From: Streptomyces sp. PKU-EA00015
GTDB lineage: Bacteria > Actinomycetota > Actinomycetes > Streptomycetales > Streptomycetaceae
Length of the DNA: 64,000 nucleotides
Direction: 5' to 3'
NCBI RefSeq assembly: GCF_013387495.1
Contig: NZ_JABZEE010000044.1
Coordinates: 1 to 64,000, forward strand
Shown: positions 26,089 to 35,267 of the stretch, piece by piece
How the letters are laid out: the number at the start of each line of letters is the position of its first letter
How positions within the stretch are numbered: position 1 is the stretch's first letter
Notes under the pieces: model-generated
The model's database searches: none
Seen by the model: the letters and a program-made list of their open reading frames with translations, nothing else
What the model was told of the DNA's origin: nothing
Made by a program: the position numbers and the translations under genes

Positions 26089-29000
26089 CTACGAGTGGTC
26101 GAGGATCACGCGCTCCGTCTCGGTGTAGTCGATGCGCGTCTCGGCTCCGGTCGTGTGCGGGTAGCGGACGAAGGCCGAGCCCTCGCCGGAGAACGGGCCG
26201 CCGGGGGCGTTGGCCAGCTGGTCCTTGGGCGAGCCGCCGCGAACGATCAGGGTGTCACCCTGCGGCGGTGCGGCCGTGTTCGGGGGACCCGAGTTGACGG
26301 ACAGCAGGGCGCTGACCGTGTCCATGGCGGTGATGTCCACCGTGTCCCGGCCGCCGCGCGCGCTTACGCCGATCCGCTCGGTCTGGTCGGTGGTGATCTC
26401 GAGGCCCAGTAGACCCTGGACCCGGAGCAAGGTCAGAAGGTCCACGGTGCCGAAGACCGAGTCGGCCCCGGTGGTGCCGACGATGGTGACCTCGTCGTCG
26501 CCGCCCTCGGGGTTGACTGTCACGTCGCCCGTGACTCCGGAGAAGTTGAGCACCTGCGCGGAGTTGGACCGGGTCAGCCGCCCGCTGTTGGCGCTGGTCG
26601 GGGTGAACGTCAGCGACTCGTCGCCCGCACCGCCCTGAATGGCGACCTCGTGGCCGGCCGCGTCCAGGTTTACCACGGGGATACCGCGGATGCCGACGAA
26701 GCCGCCGGGGGTGCCCGGGTAGCCGGTCACGGTGTTCTGGTCGATGTCGACGACGAGGTCGGCCGTGGCGCCCGCGAGCGTGAGCGACTGGTTGGCGATG
26801 GTCACCGCGAGGGACGGTGACGGGGCGCTGACGTTGCCCGCGAGGTCCTCGAGCCGCACGGCGACGTCGTACGTACCGTCGTCGAGCGGATCGCTGACGA
26901 CCTCGTACTCACCGGCCGAGGTGACGGTGTCCTTCCCGACCACGGTGGGCCCGGTGGCGGAAGGCGGGTCGGCCGTCAGCCGCACCACCGCGTTCGGTTC
27001 GACCGGAGAGCCCTGGAAGGCGGGCTCGGTGATGGTCGTGATGTTGTCGATGCTGTTGCCGCCGGTGTCGCTCGAAGACAGCAGGTCCGGGGCCGCGGCC
27101 GGTGCGGCCGGTGCGGTCGTGTCGAGCGTGATCCCCAGCCGGTGCGCGCTCTCCGGGCCCGAGCCGACGACGTGGGCGGTGCCGGGGACGGCCGGGTCGT
27201 CGGACGGGTCGACGATGATTACCTCGGCGGTGATCAGGTTCTCCCCCTCCGTCAGGACGGGGTCCAGGTCGATGGCGTACAGCCCCGGCTTGGTGACCGG
27301 GTTCACGGGCTGTGCGAAGCCGACGCGCTCGCCGGCGCGCTCCACGGCCACCTTGAAGCCGGGGGCGTCGTCCACGAGGGTGGACGTGCCGTTCTCCGGC
27401 GACAGCGGGACGTTCGCGGCCCGCAGGTCCGCGTCGTCGACCCGGAGGAAGAGCTCCGGCCCGTTGGTCCAGGTGACGTCGTCGTTGTCGAACCGGCCCG
27501 AGTCGGACTCGCGCTTGAGGTCGAGGCCGAAGGGTTCGGGGGCCTCGCGGTTGACGACGGAGAGGTCGTACGTCGCCTGCGGTGGGTCGGTCGGCGAGGC
27601 GTCACCCGGCTTGGTCGGGTCGGTGATGCCGCTGTCGCTGACCACGATGAAGTACGGTTCGTCCTCGACGACTGGGATGGCAAGCCTGCTGGTCGAGCTG
27701 CCCGGCCTGGTCGTCGCCACCGTGCCTGTCGAGACCTTGTTGCCGAACTTGTCGTACGCGCGGACCTGGAGCCCGGAGATCACCTCGTTGAAGGCGATGT
27801 CGGCGGCCAGGTGCCCGGTGTGGCGGGGTACGACCCGGAAGAAGTCGACGTCGGTCGCACTGTGCAGGCTGAGCCGGCCCCCGTTGAACCGGTCGTCCGA
27901 GCCGAGCGCGGCGGCGACGGCCGTGTCGATGGACTCGTTCGGTTCGAACGTGTCGGGAAAGGCCCCGACCAGCGAGAACGTGTCGTAGTACGTGGTCTGG
28001 TTTCCGGCGGCCGGGTTGCCGCCGGTCGGCGGGGTGGCATTACCGGTCCAGGTCGCGTAGCCGATGCCGTCGACCGTCCACACACCGTTGTACTCGCCGA
28101 TGCGCAGGGTCTGCTCGGGGTCGGCCGGCCGGGCGGGGCAGGTCGGCCCGAAGCGGCACCGGGCGTTGAGGTCGGGGTCGAACGGGGCGTCGCTGATCCT
28201 GAAGTCCTGCGACCAGGTCAGTCCGCCGTCCCGGCTCGTCGTGCCGTAGACCTCGAGCAGGAAGTTGTCGTTCCCGTTCGGCCCGGTGCCGCCGTTCCGC
28301 TCGCCGCTGCGGGTGTCGTACCAGTGGGCGACGATGTTCCCGTCCTGGTCGAGGTGCGCGGTGGGCATCACCGCGAGGGTCTGGCCCGGTCCGTGGTCGA
28401 CCCTGGTGGGCGGGCCGAAGGAGACGCCGTTGTCCGTGGAGCGGGCGATGCGGACGTCACCGTCGTCGCCGTTCCCGAAGTTGTCGTTGGGGTCGTCGTT
28501 GGCGACGACGTAGACGTTGCCCGGCCGGGCCGGGTCGGGCAGCACCCACGGCTGCATGGAGCCCTGGAGCCAGAAGTCGGTCCCCGGGATCTCACCCCCC
28601 GAGTTGTCCTGCACGTTGCAGGAGACGCTCGCCTGTCCGGGGCCGAACGCGGAGGTTCGCTGCGGAACGGTACCGGCGGCGAAGTCGGCCCCGCCGGAGC
28701 CGTCGCGGAGGAGCTGTACTGTGCCCGCCCCGGGCGCCCCGTCGGTCCCCTCGTCGCAGATGTTGGCGTGATAGGCGACGTAGAGGTCGCCATTCGGACC
28801 GACAGCCGCGTGGGAGGGCCAGGAGTTCCCGTCCCCGGCCGTGGAGAGGACTTGCGGCGCCGACCAGTTCGTGGTGCCGCTCTCCAGGCGGGAGAACTGG
28901 ATCTCCCACGGGGTCCCGAGGTCCGACCAGACGACGTAGAGGTTGTCCCGGTAGGGGCTGGTGGGGTTGGCATCGGCCACCAGCCACTGCTTGTCCTGGT

Positions 29001-29442
29001 TGTTCGGGCTGTTCGCGCTCACCTGGACGGGTGTGTAGGTCTGGTTCCCCGTCGTCGTCAGGTCGTTGATCTGGCCGACCCCCACTCCGAACCGGTTGGG
29101 GGTGGTGTTGAAGCTGGTCGAGAGATGGGTGACGAACAGACGCCCCTGCGAGTCGAAAGCGAGGGACGGGTCTCCCGAGCACGGGAGGGTCGACGTCCGC
29201 GTGATCGGGAAGCCGTCCTTGCCGAAGTTGTTGTCGATACGGACGGTGCATCCCCGCATGACGGCGACCTGCGATGGTTTGCGGGGATTTGCCGTGGCGT
29301 TGTGCGGCTCGAAGCCCGTCTCGAGCGCTTGGTCCTGACCTGCCCACGCGGGGGCGGGCCCGACGAAGACAAGCGCCTGCAGTACGAGAAGAATGCTGCT
29401 GACGATGGTGAGGGCACGCCATTGCCTGCGGTTGTTCAGCAT
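26089..29442 (-). CDS. Large secreted sialidase-like (BNR) protein
   Basis: The 1117-residue protein has a Sec signal (IVSSILLVLQALVFV, cleavage near AWA). The N-terminal half looks like a BNR beta-propeller, with Asp-box repeats such as STDNGVSFG and SRDGGLTWS and strand-rich segments (DNLYVVWSDLG, NGDLYVAYHANI). A pre-peptidase-C-like domain follows (DTFEPNESIDTAVAAALG, TDVDFFRVVPRHTGHLAADI). The C-terminal third has Ig-like and calcium-binding-like repeats (GEYEVVSDPLDDGTYDVAVR, VNPEGGDDEVTIVGTTGADS). True sialidase activity is not assured because the FRIP and Arg-triad motifs were not found. ATG 29442 fits the signal peptide. It appears monocistronic. Confidence 0.75.
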   Translation of the reverse strand: MLNNRRQWRALTIVSSILLVLQALVFVGPAPAWAGQDQALETGFEPHNATANPRKPSQVAVMRGCTVRIDNNFGKDGFPITRTSTLPCSGDPSLAFDSQGRLFVTHLSTSFNTTPNRFGVGVGQINDLTTTGNQTYTPVQVSANSPNNQDKQWLVADANPTSPYRDNLYVVWSDLGTPWEIQFSRLESGTTNWSAPQVLSTAGDGNSWPSHAAVGPNGDLYVAYHANICDEGTDGAPGAGTVQLLRDGSGGADFAAGTVPQRTSAFGPGQASVSCNVQDNSGGEIPGTDFWLQGSMQPWVLPDPARPGNVYVVANDDPNDNFGNGDDGDVRIARSTDNGVSFGPPTRVDHGPGQTLAVMPTAHLDQDGNIVAHWYDTRSGERNGGTGPNGNDNFLLEVYGTTSRDGGLTWSQDFRISDAPFDPDLNARCRFGPTCPARPADPEQTLRIGEYNGVWTVDGIGYATWTGNATPPTGGNPAAGNQTTYYDTFSLVGAFPDTFEPNESIDTAVAAALGSDDRFNGGRLSLHSATDVDFFRVVPRHTGHLAADIAFNEVISGLQVRAYDKFGNKVSTGTVATTRPGSSTSRLAIPVVEDEPYFIVVSDSGITDPTKPGDASPTDPPQATYDLSVVNREAPEPFGLDLKRESDSGRFDNDDVTWTNGPELFLRVDDADLRAANVPLSPENGTSTLVDDAPGFKVAVERAGERVGFAQPVNPVTKPGLYAIDLDPVLTEGENLITAEVIIVDPSDDPAVPGTAHVVGSGPESAHRLGITLDTTAPAAPAAAPDLLSSSDTGGNSIDNITTITEPAFQGSPVEPNAVVRLTADPPSATGPTVVGKDTVTSAGEYEVVSDPLDDGTYDVAVRLEDLAGNVSAPSPSLAVTIANQSLTLAGATADLVVDIDQNTVTGYPGTPGGFVGIRGIPVVNLDAAGHEVAIQGGAGDESLTFTPTSANSGRLTRSNSAQVLNFSGVTGDVTVNPEGGDDEVTIVGTTGADSVFGTVDLLTLLRVQGLLGLEITTDQTERIGVSARGGRDTVDITAMDTVSALLSVNSGPPNTAAPPQGDTLIVRGGSPKDQLANAPGGPFSGEGSAFVRYPHTTGAETRIDYTETERVILDHS

Positions 29443-29708
29443 GCGTACCCCTGTCTGGCTCTGCTCATCCCTCTCCTTCCGGTCCAGCGACCGGCGGGCG
29501 GTGCTGATCGCCCGCAGACAATGGCAGCCCGGCGCCGCTCCCCCACCGGAATTCACCAAGATCACGGACACAACCACCCGTCCGGAGCAGACGCCCAGCG
29601 GGAGAGGAGGGGGACGAGCGGCATCGGGGGCGCATGCCGGCACCGGCCGGTTCGTACGGATCAACTGCTCCCGGAAAGCGGGTTACGCGGGCATGAGAAC
29701 GTGAACGG

Positions 29709-29848
29709 ATGAAGACCATCAGCCTGATCGGCGGCATGAGCGGGGAATCCAGCGCCGAGTACTACCGGCTCCTCAACGAACTCGTACGGGAGCAGGCCGA
29801 CGGGCTGCACTCCGCCCAAGTGGGCATTGCACTCCGTCGACTTCGCGT
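29709..29848 (+). pseudogene. Aspartate/glutamate racemase N-terminal remnant
   Basis: ATG 29709 begins MKTISLIGGMSGESSAEYYR then LLNELVREQADGLHSA, the unmistakable start of the aspartate racemase family. Within a few codons a frame change occurs (HSVDFA appears in another frame), and the sequence then joins the end of an oppositely oriented fragment. About 80 percent of the gene is missing. Confidence 0.75.
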
Positions 29849-30055
29849 GATACCCAGTTCCGTCCTGGCTGCCTGAAGGAACCGTCTCTCGTCCGTCCAC
29901 ACGAGCAATTTGGCATCTTCCGCGTCTGCTGGCCCTTCATCCGACATCGCCCACGCCAGGGCCGTGATGAACTTTTCGGCCGCCTGAACCACTGCCGGCG
30001 GCCCCTCCAGGTGAAGCAGCGACATCGCATTTCTGCGTTGCTGCTCACCGGTCAC
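29849..30055 (-). pseudogene. Hypothetical protein, 3' end fused to racemase debris
   Basis: A minus-strand frame from GTG 30055 reads VTGEQQRRNAMSLLHLEGPP and LLVWTDERRFLQAARTELGI with good coding bias, then loses it at the junction with the racemase remnant. The start overlaps the stop of the zinc-ribbon gene by 11 nt, suggesting an old operon. No family recognised. Confidence 0.4.
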
Positions 30056-30293
30056 GCTGGGCGGCGGCGCCGGGCCGGCCTGGACAGTCGACGTCCGCCT
30101 CCGCGGTCGGCAACGGCCGGTGCCCCTCGGACCAGTGGTTCACCCAGCCGCACACCCCGCACGCGTACCGGCCATCGATCCCCGCCACCTGGGTCCCGCA
30201 CCGGTCGCAATCCGTACGCGTGATCTTGGGCCCCTCATCCACCGGCGGTTGCGGGGCGACGGCCGGCGGCGGGGTGTCTCGTCGCGCGCTCAT
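30045..30293 (-). CDS. Small zinc-ribbon protein
   Basis: The 82-residue product has two CxxC pairs (CDRCGTQVAGIDGRYACGVC) forming a rubredoxin-like zinc ribbon, with a Pro-rich N-terminus (MSARRDTPPPAVAPQ) and an acidic tail. It matches a small, widely conserved streptomycete family of unknown role. ATG 30293 gives the family N-terminus. Confidence 0.65.
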   Translation of the reverse strand: MSARRDTPPPAVAPQPPVDEGPKITRTDCDRCGTQVAGIDGRYACGVCGWVNHWSEGHRPLPTAEADVDCPGRPGAAAQRDR

Positions 30294-30619
30294 GCCGAGG
30301 ACGATAGTGCGGCCGCGGCCGCGGCCGGGGCGGGCGCGTTGCCGCTGATCGGGCCGCAGTTTGCGCACGACCAACGTGTCCGGGCCCTGCTGGGCTGCTG
30401 CTCCGCACCGTGGACGTGTCCCCCTCTGCTGGCCGTACGGTCACGTCCAGGATCCCGCGCCCGTGTGGCGAGCCGTCATCTGGTCTCGCCGCCGCACTGA
30501 CCTGCTACAAGCAGCTCGCCAAACTGCTGTCGGGCAGCCGCGGTCAACTGCGACCACCGACAGCCCGGCCGTGACGCTCCAGCCTGTGGGGGCCTGCCCT
30601 GGGACGATGGCCGTGGGTC
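30294..30619. other. Intergenic stretch with GCGGCC repeat
   Basis: A short GCGGCC-type repeat lies at about 30309-30328. A plus-strand patch near 30470-30573 reads SGLAAALTCYKQLAKLLSGS and may be the end of a lost gene. Nothing complete seen. Confidence 0.25.
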
Positions 30620-31441
30620 TCAGGGCTTGATCACCGGCGCCTGGAGTTCGGTCACCCAGTCGTTGCGGTTGTCCGGGCATTCAAGGCTGATCTCCCGCGG
30701 ATATCCGGCTGACTGGTACCCGTTTTCGTCGATCCAGAAGGCCAGGGCCTGGGCCGTGGGCAGCACGGTGTCCATCGACCCCCGGTGCATGATGGTCGCC
30801 GCTTGGTGGACGGGCGGCAGGTCGAGCACCTGGAAGGCGCCGTCCTGGAGCGGGGCCGCGACTTGGACGGCGGCGTGGATGCTGATCCTGCCACCACCCT
30901 CCGGGGCGTCCTCGTAATAGGCGACCCCGGGCCCCGCAGGCGTTACCCCGGCCGTGTCCAGGCGCCGGAACAGCTCGTCGTAGAGCGGCCCGATGACCGG
31001 GCCGATGTCCTCGGGCTCGAAACTCGCGGCGGTCGCGGTCAGCTCCGCCACCCGGATCGCCGGGATGCTCTTGATGACGACGTCGTTGGTGGGCATGTGC
31101 CCCTCGCTCTCGATCGACCGGAGCCTCGCCTCGACCTGGACCAGCCGCGCCCCCGCGGCGGCCATTGCGGCCTCCAACTCGGCCCGCCGCAGCCGCAGCA
31201 TGGCGCGCAGTTCTTCGGTGGTGACCTTCTCGTCCAGGATCTGCTGGACTTGCTGGAGGGTCAGACCGAGGTCCTTCAGCGCGATGACGCGGTTGAGGCG
31301 GGCCAGCTGGGCAGCCGAGTAGTACCGGTAGCCGGTGGCGGGGTCGACGTAGGCCGGGCGTAGCAGTCCAGTGGCGTCGTAGTGACGCAGCATGCGGACC
31401 GATACGCGGCCGTGCCGGGCGAAGTCTCCGATGGTGAACAT
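30620..31441 (-). CDS. MerR-family regulator with GyrI-like ligand domain
   Basis: The 273-residue protein has a MerR winged HTH at 1-70 (MFTIGDFARHGRVSVRMLRH, GYRYYSAAQLARLNRVIALK) and a coiled-coil dimer helix (ELRAMLRLRRAELEAAMAAA). A GyrI/BmrR-type effector-binding domain spans about 125-273 and ends FWIDENGYQSAGYPREISLE. Such proteins activate transporter or efflux genes on binding hydrophobic cations. There is no clear target next to it. ATG 31441 begins exactly at the HTH. Confidence 0.85.
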   Translation of the reverse strand: MFTIGDFARHGRVSVRMLRHYDATGLLRPAYVDPATGYRYYSAAQLARLNRVIALKDLGLTLQQVQQILDEKVTTEELRAMLRLRRAELEAAMAAAGARLVQVEARLRSIESEGHMPTNDVVIKSIPAIRVAELTATAASFEPEDIGPVIGPLYDELFRRLDTAGVTPAGPGVAYYEDAPEGGGRISIHAAVQVAAPLQDGAFQVLDLPPVHQAATIMHRGSMDTVLPTAQALAFWIDENGYQSAGYPREISLECPDNRNDWVTELQAPVIKP

Positions 31442-31686
31442 GATGTCTCCGAGTTCAGCACCTGACACGGTGTGAGGGTCAAACAAGCCACTTCCCGCCC
31501 CGCACGCAACAGCCACGCTGACGGTAACTCAAGCGCCGGCCATGCGAAGTGCCCGCCAGACAGATCACCACGTGAGACACCCCCAGAAGCTTGTTTTTGA
31601 AGTCTGGTAATGATCTCGATCAGCATGGATGATCGGCGGGGCGAGTTCGCGAGGTGCGGGCGGGCTCAGGCGATGGGGAGGGGCCC

Positions 31687-31986
31687 ATGGAATGGGTCGT
31701 TGGAAGTGGCATGTTCCTGGGCTTGCTGGCAATCGCCCTGGGGATGGCGTCGATACGCACCGGCTGGACTCTGCCCGGCGTGCGCCGTCGTGTCACCCGC
31801 CCCCGGATATATGGGCTCGGAGCTCTGCTGGTGGGCGCTCCCTGTGTGATACAAGGGCTGTTCTACTTCCACTTCGCGCCAAGCCCATCCTGGGAGTTCC
31901 ATTTCTTTGGCACGAATGCCCTCATGTTCTCCGGACTCCTCCTCATGGGAGTCAGCCAGATGCGGCCGTCGCGCCGTAGGAGCTGA
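31687..31986 (+). CDS. Small membrane protein
   Basis: The 99-residue product has three hydrophobic segments (VVGSGMFLGLLAIALGMA, IYGLGALLVGAPCVIQGLFY, ALMFSGLLLMGV) and basic ends. A GGGGAGGGG ribosome site precedes ATG 31687. No family recognised. Confidence 0.55.
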   Translation: MEWVVGSGMFLGLLAIALGMASIRTGWTLPGVRRRVTRPRIYGLGALLVGAPCVIQGLFYFHFAPSPSWEFHFFGTNALMFSGLLLMGVSQMRPSRRRS

Positions 31987-32343
31987 GCGGACACCGTTGA
32001 GTGCATGTGTCTGAACTCCGGCCGTCATCGAGGTGCTGCGGGACATTCACGACCTCCGTGTCACCATCGCCGGAGCGGTCGGTGCCCCGCCCGAAGGGTG
32101 ACCGGTCCCCGTAGACGGAGGCGCTGCCCGGCCCGGGGCTGGGCCAGGAGCCTGAAATCCGCAGCTCCGCAGAGCCGCAAAGCATCGCACGGCCGGGCAC
32201 CGCGAAACGGTATGAATACGATCAAAGCGACAGTCGGAGTGGCGCACACCCACCGGCAGCGGCCCGGAGGCCGAGGCCCCTCGAGGCCCGTACGGAGCGG
32301 CCCGCCGCGGCCCACTTCGCCCCGGTGACATGCAAGGAGCACG
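31987..32343. other. Intergenic stretch upstream of lipase gene
   Basis: No gene recognised on either strand. The region ends with AAGGAG ahead of the lipase ATG. Confidence 0.3.
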
Positions 32344-33903
32344 ATGACGAAGGCGACCCAGTCGAACCCGACCCCGGCCCAGGTCACCATGACCCTCGCC
32401 GCAATCGCCGCCACGGCGGCGACCCCGCGCCCGTCGGGTGAAACCCTGCAAGAGCAGTCCCTGCGCGCCATGCGCGGCGTCACTGCCCAACTGAACGACT
32501 CCACGCTCGCCACGCGCGGCACGTGGCGGCTGAAGTGGCTGGCGCTCAGCCCGGACAATGCGAACCTCGCGTACATCGCCTGGAACTCCGACGGCTCGAA
32601 CCAGTTCGCCGTGGCCGTCCGCGGCACGATCGACAATCCGACCGACATGATGGAGGACCTCGACGTCGGCACGGTGGTGCCGTTCACCGCCGGCGGATCG
32701 CGGGACGCCGCCGTCTCGGCCGGCGCCATGGCCGCGTTCACTCAGGTCGCCACCGCGCGCAGCATCACAGATATGCCCGTCGAGCAGGCACCGGAGGGCC
32801 AGCCCGGCGCGCCGGACACCGTCGTCCCGTCGGGCGCGACCTTCACACAAGCACTCGCCGGTCTCCTCGCGGCCGTACCGTCCACGCCCCAGCCGACGGT
32901 GTACGTGACCGGTCACAGCCTCGGCGGCTGCATCGCCACCATGCTGGCCACATACCTTCAGGCCCAGACCTGGACAGTGAACAAGCCGCAGTTCGCACTC
33001 GTCACCTTCGCCGCCCCCACCGCCGGCCTGAAGAGTTTCGCCGATTACGTCGACTCCCGGCCGTGGAGTCTGAACGAGCGCCACGTCAATGCGTACGACC
33101 TGGTACCGCGGGCCTGGTCCGATCTGTCCACGCCCAAGGGCTGGTACCCGGCCCCGGGCCCGTCGGCCAATGAAGAGGTGAAGCTTCTGCTGACGGTGAT
33201 CGACCTGCTCCGGAAGGCCAACGTCTACGTCCAGCCCAGCGCCCCCAGCACGGTGAACGCCAACTACTCGATGTACGACAAGGAGCTCGTCAACAAGACC
33301 ACCAGCGACTTTCTGGGCCAGGTCGCGTTCCAGCACGCCAACTCCACGTATCTGACCCTGCTGGGCGCTCCGGTCGTCTCTGCCGGGCCGGTGGTGACCG
33401 CGGTGCAACCCACCGCCGGGAAGGGCGGTACGCAGGTCATCATCAACGGCAGCGGATTCGGCGGGGACAGCGTCGTCGACTTCGGGCCGATCCCGTGCGC
33501 CGACTTTCACGTCGACTCGGATCGGCAGATCACCGCGGTCGCGCCCGACGGGACCGGCCTCGTCGGCGTGCGTGTCACCACCATGCTTGGCACGTCGCCC
33601 GCCGTTCCGTTGGGGCAGTTCGCCTACGACAACGGACCCGCGCCCGTGGTGGTCAGCGCAGTCGCCCCGCGCAGCGGGAAGGCCGGCACTCAGGTCACCA
33701 TCACGGGCTCGGGCTTCGCCCCGGGGGCGACTGTGTGGTTCAAGGACAAGAAGGCTGACCCGGTTACCGTCGTGTCCCCGACAGCGATCACGGCGACGGT
33801 GCCGTCCCGGCTGCCCGACCCGAACACGGTCGACGTCACCGTGACGGTCGGCGTGGCCACGTCGCCTACCGGCCCGGCCGACGAATTCACGTACGCGGGT
33901 TGA
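32344..33903 (+). CDS. Class 3 lipase with two IPT/TIG domains
   Basis: The 519-residue protein has a class 3 lipase fold at about 60-345: the VAVRGTIDNPTDMMEDLD segment, nucleophile elbow GHSLGG (190-195, Ser192), and VNAYDLVPRAW supplying a likely acid. Two IPT/TIG beta domains follow (about 352-430 and 438-518; GGTQVIINGSGFGGDSVVDF and AGTQVTITGSGFAPGATVWF). No signal peptide is evident although TIG domains are usually extracellular, so export would need another route. ATG 32344 follows AAGGAG. Confidence 0.8.
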   Translation: MTKATQSNPTPAQVTMTLAAIAATAATPRPSGETLQEQSLRAMRGVTAQLNDSTLATRGTWRLKWLALSPDNANLAYIAWNSDGSNQFAVAVRGTIDNPTDMMEDLDVGTVVPFTAGGSRDAAVSAGAMAAFTQVATARSITDMPVEQAPEGQPGAPDTVVPSGATFTQALAGLLAAVPSTPQPTVYVTGHSLGGCIATMLATYLQAQTWTVNKPQFALVTFAAPTAGLKSFADYVDSRPWSLNERHVNAYDLVPRAWSDLSTPKGWYPAPGPSANEEVKLLLTVIDLLRKANVYVQPSAPSTVNANYSMYDKELVNKTTSDFLGQVAFQHANSTYLTLLGAPVVSAGPVVTAVQPTAGKGGTQVIINGSGFGGDSVVDFGPIPCADFHVDSDRQITAVAPDGTGLVGVRVTTMLGTSPAVPLGQFAYDNGPAPVVVSAVAPRSGKAGTQVTITGSGFAPGATVWFKDKKADPVTVVSPTAITATVPSRLPDPNTVDVTVTVGVATSPTGPADEFTYAG

Positions 33904-33928
33904 GCCTGGGGCCTGCCGGAAGAGTGGG

Positions 33929-33954
33929 GCAGCTGGGCTCGCGCACCCAGCTGC
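33929..33954. terminator. Terminator of the lipase gene
   Basis: A perfect 9-bp stem (GCAGCTGGG / CCCAGCTGC) with an 8-nt loop, 25 bp after the lipase stop codon. Confidence 0.6.
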
Positions 33955-34484
33955 ATTCAGCTGCCGCTGCGGCCGGGCCAAGCTACATGCGGTCAAGAGC
34001 CACGATGACGACCGCTTGCGCTTGAAGCGGCACGCACCAGCGCTACGGCCCTGGCGCGATGACCGGCCCACCTGGATAGTGGGAAACGACCAACCCATGC
34101 GCGGGGAACGATCCTCGCTGGCTGCGCGTAGGCGCTGACCAGCGCATTTCGTCGGTTCTTCCCGGGACCGCCGTGTGCAGACCTGGGCCTACCAACCCCC
34201 GGGCGGGACGGGAATGCCCCTGCAGGACTCGCTCCTGGGCGCGCCGGCCCGTGGTCGAGTCGAACAGGTCATCCCCCGCGGACAAAACGCCAACGGCGGC
34301 GGGCTCTCGAAGGGCGCCGGGGGCGAGGGCCGCCGAGCGACCCGGCGAACAGCTCGGCAGCGGTGCGGCGAACAGCAGGCCCCTGACAGCGGCCCGGCAG
34401 CCTCCTCCCGCGGGGCCGGCCGCCGGCCCTGCCCCACCCCCGAACACCCGCACCGCGAGGAAAAGCGGAAGGCCCTTCCCGGCC
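33955..34484. other. Intergenic stretch
   Basis: No gene seen. Open frames on both strands are low-complexity and lack family features. It leads into the cupredoxin remnant. Confidence 0.25.
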
Positions 34485-34682
34485 GGCGCTCACACCAGCG
34501 CGAGCTGCTCCGCGGCAAGGACTCCGGCGGCTGCGCCCGCGCCTTCACCATCCCCGAGCTCGGCGTCCAGGCGATCGTCAGACGCAACGGCGACACCAAG
34601 GTCGGCCTGGGCGCCCGCAAGGCGGGCACTCTACGCTTCTCCTGCGCCATGGAAGCGGACCGGCACCATCGACTTCCAGTAG
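34485..34682 (+). pseudogene. Cupredoxin-domain C-terminal remnant
   Basis: The sequence CARAFTIPELGVQAIVRRNG, then DTKVGLGARKAGTLRFSCAM, followed after a frame change by GTGTIDFQ and TAG, matches the end of cupredoxin-like domains. In these a Cys-x-Met type motif near the C-terminus binds copper. The start of the gene is not recognisable, so it is a broken copper-binding protein gene. Confidence 0.55.
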
Positions 34683-34732
34683 AAGGACCCCGACAGTGAG
34701 CCTGTTCAGCCGCAAGAAGACGAAGACCGAGA

Positions 34733-35138
34733 CTGACCTTCGCCCGGCGCCGCGCCGACGAGCTCGGCCGGACCGCAGAACTGCGCGAAGGCGACGCCCA
34801 GGCCCTGCCGTTTTGCCGACTCCTCCTTCGACGCCGTGGTGTGCACCCTGTCGCTGTGCGCGATCCCCGACGACCAGCGCGCCAACGCCGAGATGGGCCG
34901 CGTGCTCAAACCCGGCGGCCAGTTCCTCCTCCTGGACCGCGTGCCCAGCTCCCTCTGGCCCGTCCGCGCACTTCAGCGGCTCATCAAAGTCATCACCGTT
35001 CCGCTCGGCGGCGAGCACCTGCTGCGCCGACCGCTCCGGCATATCCAGGCGACGGGCCAGCCCATCGAACAGCAGGACCGGCTCAAGCTCGGCATCGTCG
35101 AACGTCTCGCCGCCCGCAAGCCCGCTCCCATTCCGTAG
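34733..35138 (+). pseudogene. SAM-dependent methyltransferase, truncated and frameshifted
   Basis: LTFARRRADELGRTAELREG then DAQALPF in one frame, followed by ADSSFDAVVCTLSLCAIPDD, MGRVLKPGGQFLLLDRV and IERLAARKP-like residues in another, is the C-terminal two thirds of a class I methyltransferase. The shift is at TTTT (34811-34814), where one extra T is present. The SAM-binding motif I is missing. Confidence 0.75.
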
Positions 35139-35267
35139 GGGCGCCGCGGCCGGATTCGCGCCGCTAGGCTGCGACCTCGCCGCGCGTCCGGGCATTCCAC
35201 ACAGGACTCGAGGGACCCTTCGCCGCCACGGTGTGACGCTGCCCCGAGCGCGGGCCGCGCTCCGCTG

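Noticed and set aside
27142..29712. 856-codon open frame on the plus strand opposite the BNR gene
   Set aside because: It is the antisense shadow of the real gene. It is Val/Gly/Arg-rich without domains, and the minus strand has the signal peptide, Asp-boxes and ribosome site.
30309..30328. GCGGCC tandem repeat
   Set aside because: Only about three units of a simple GC-rich run, expected in this base composition; no array structure.
32047..34098. 683-codon frame antisense to the lipase gene
   Set aside because: Low-complexity Gly/Arg/Val protein with no family features; the plus-strand gene has a GHSLGG elbow and TIG domains.
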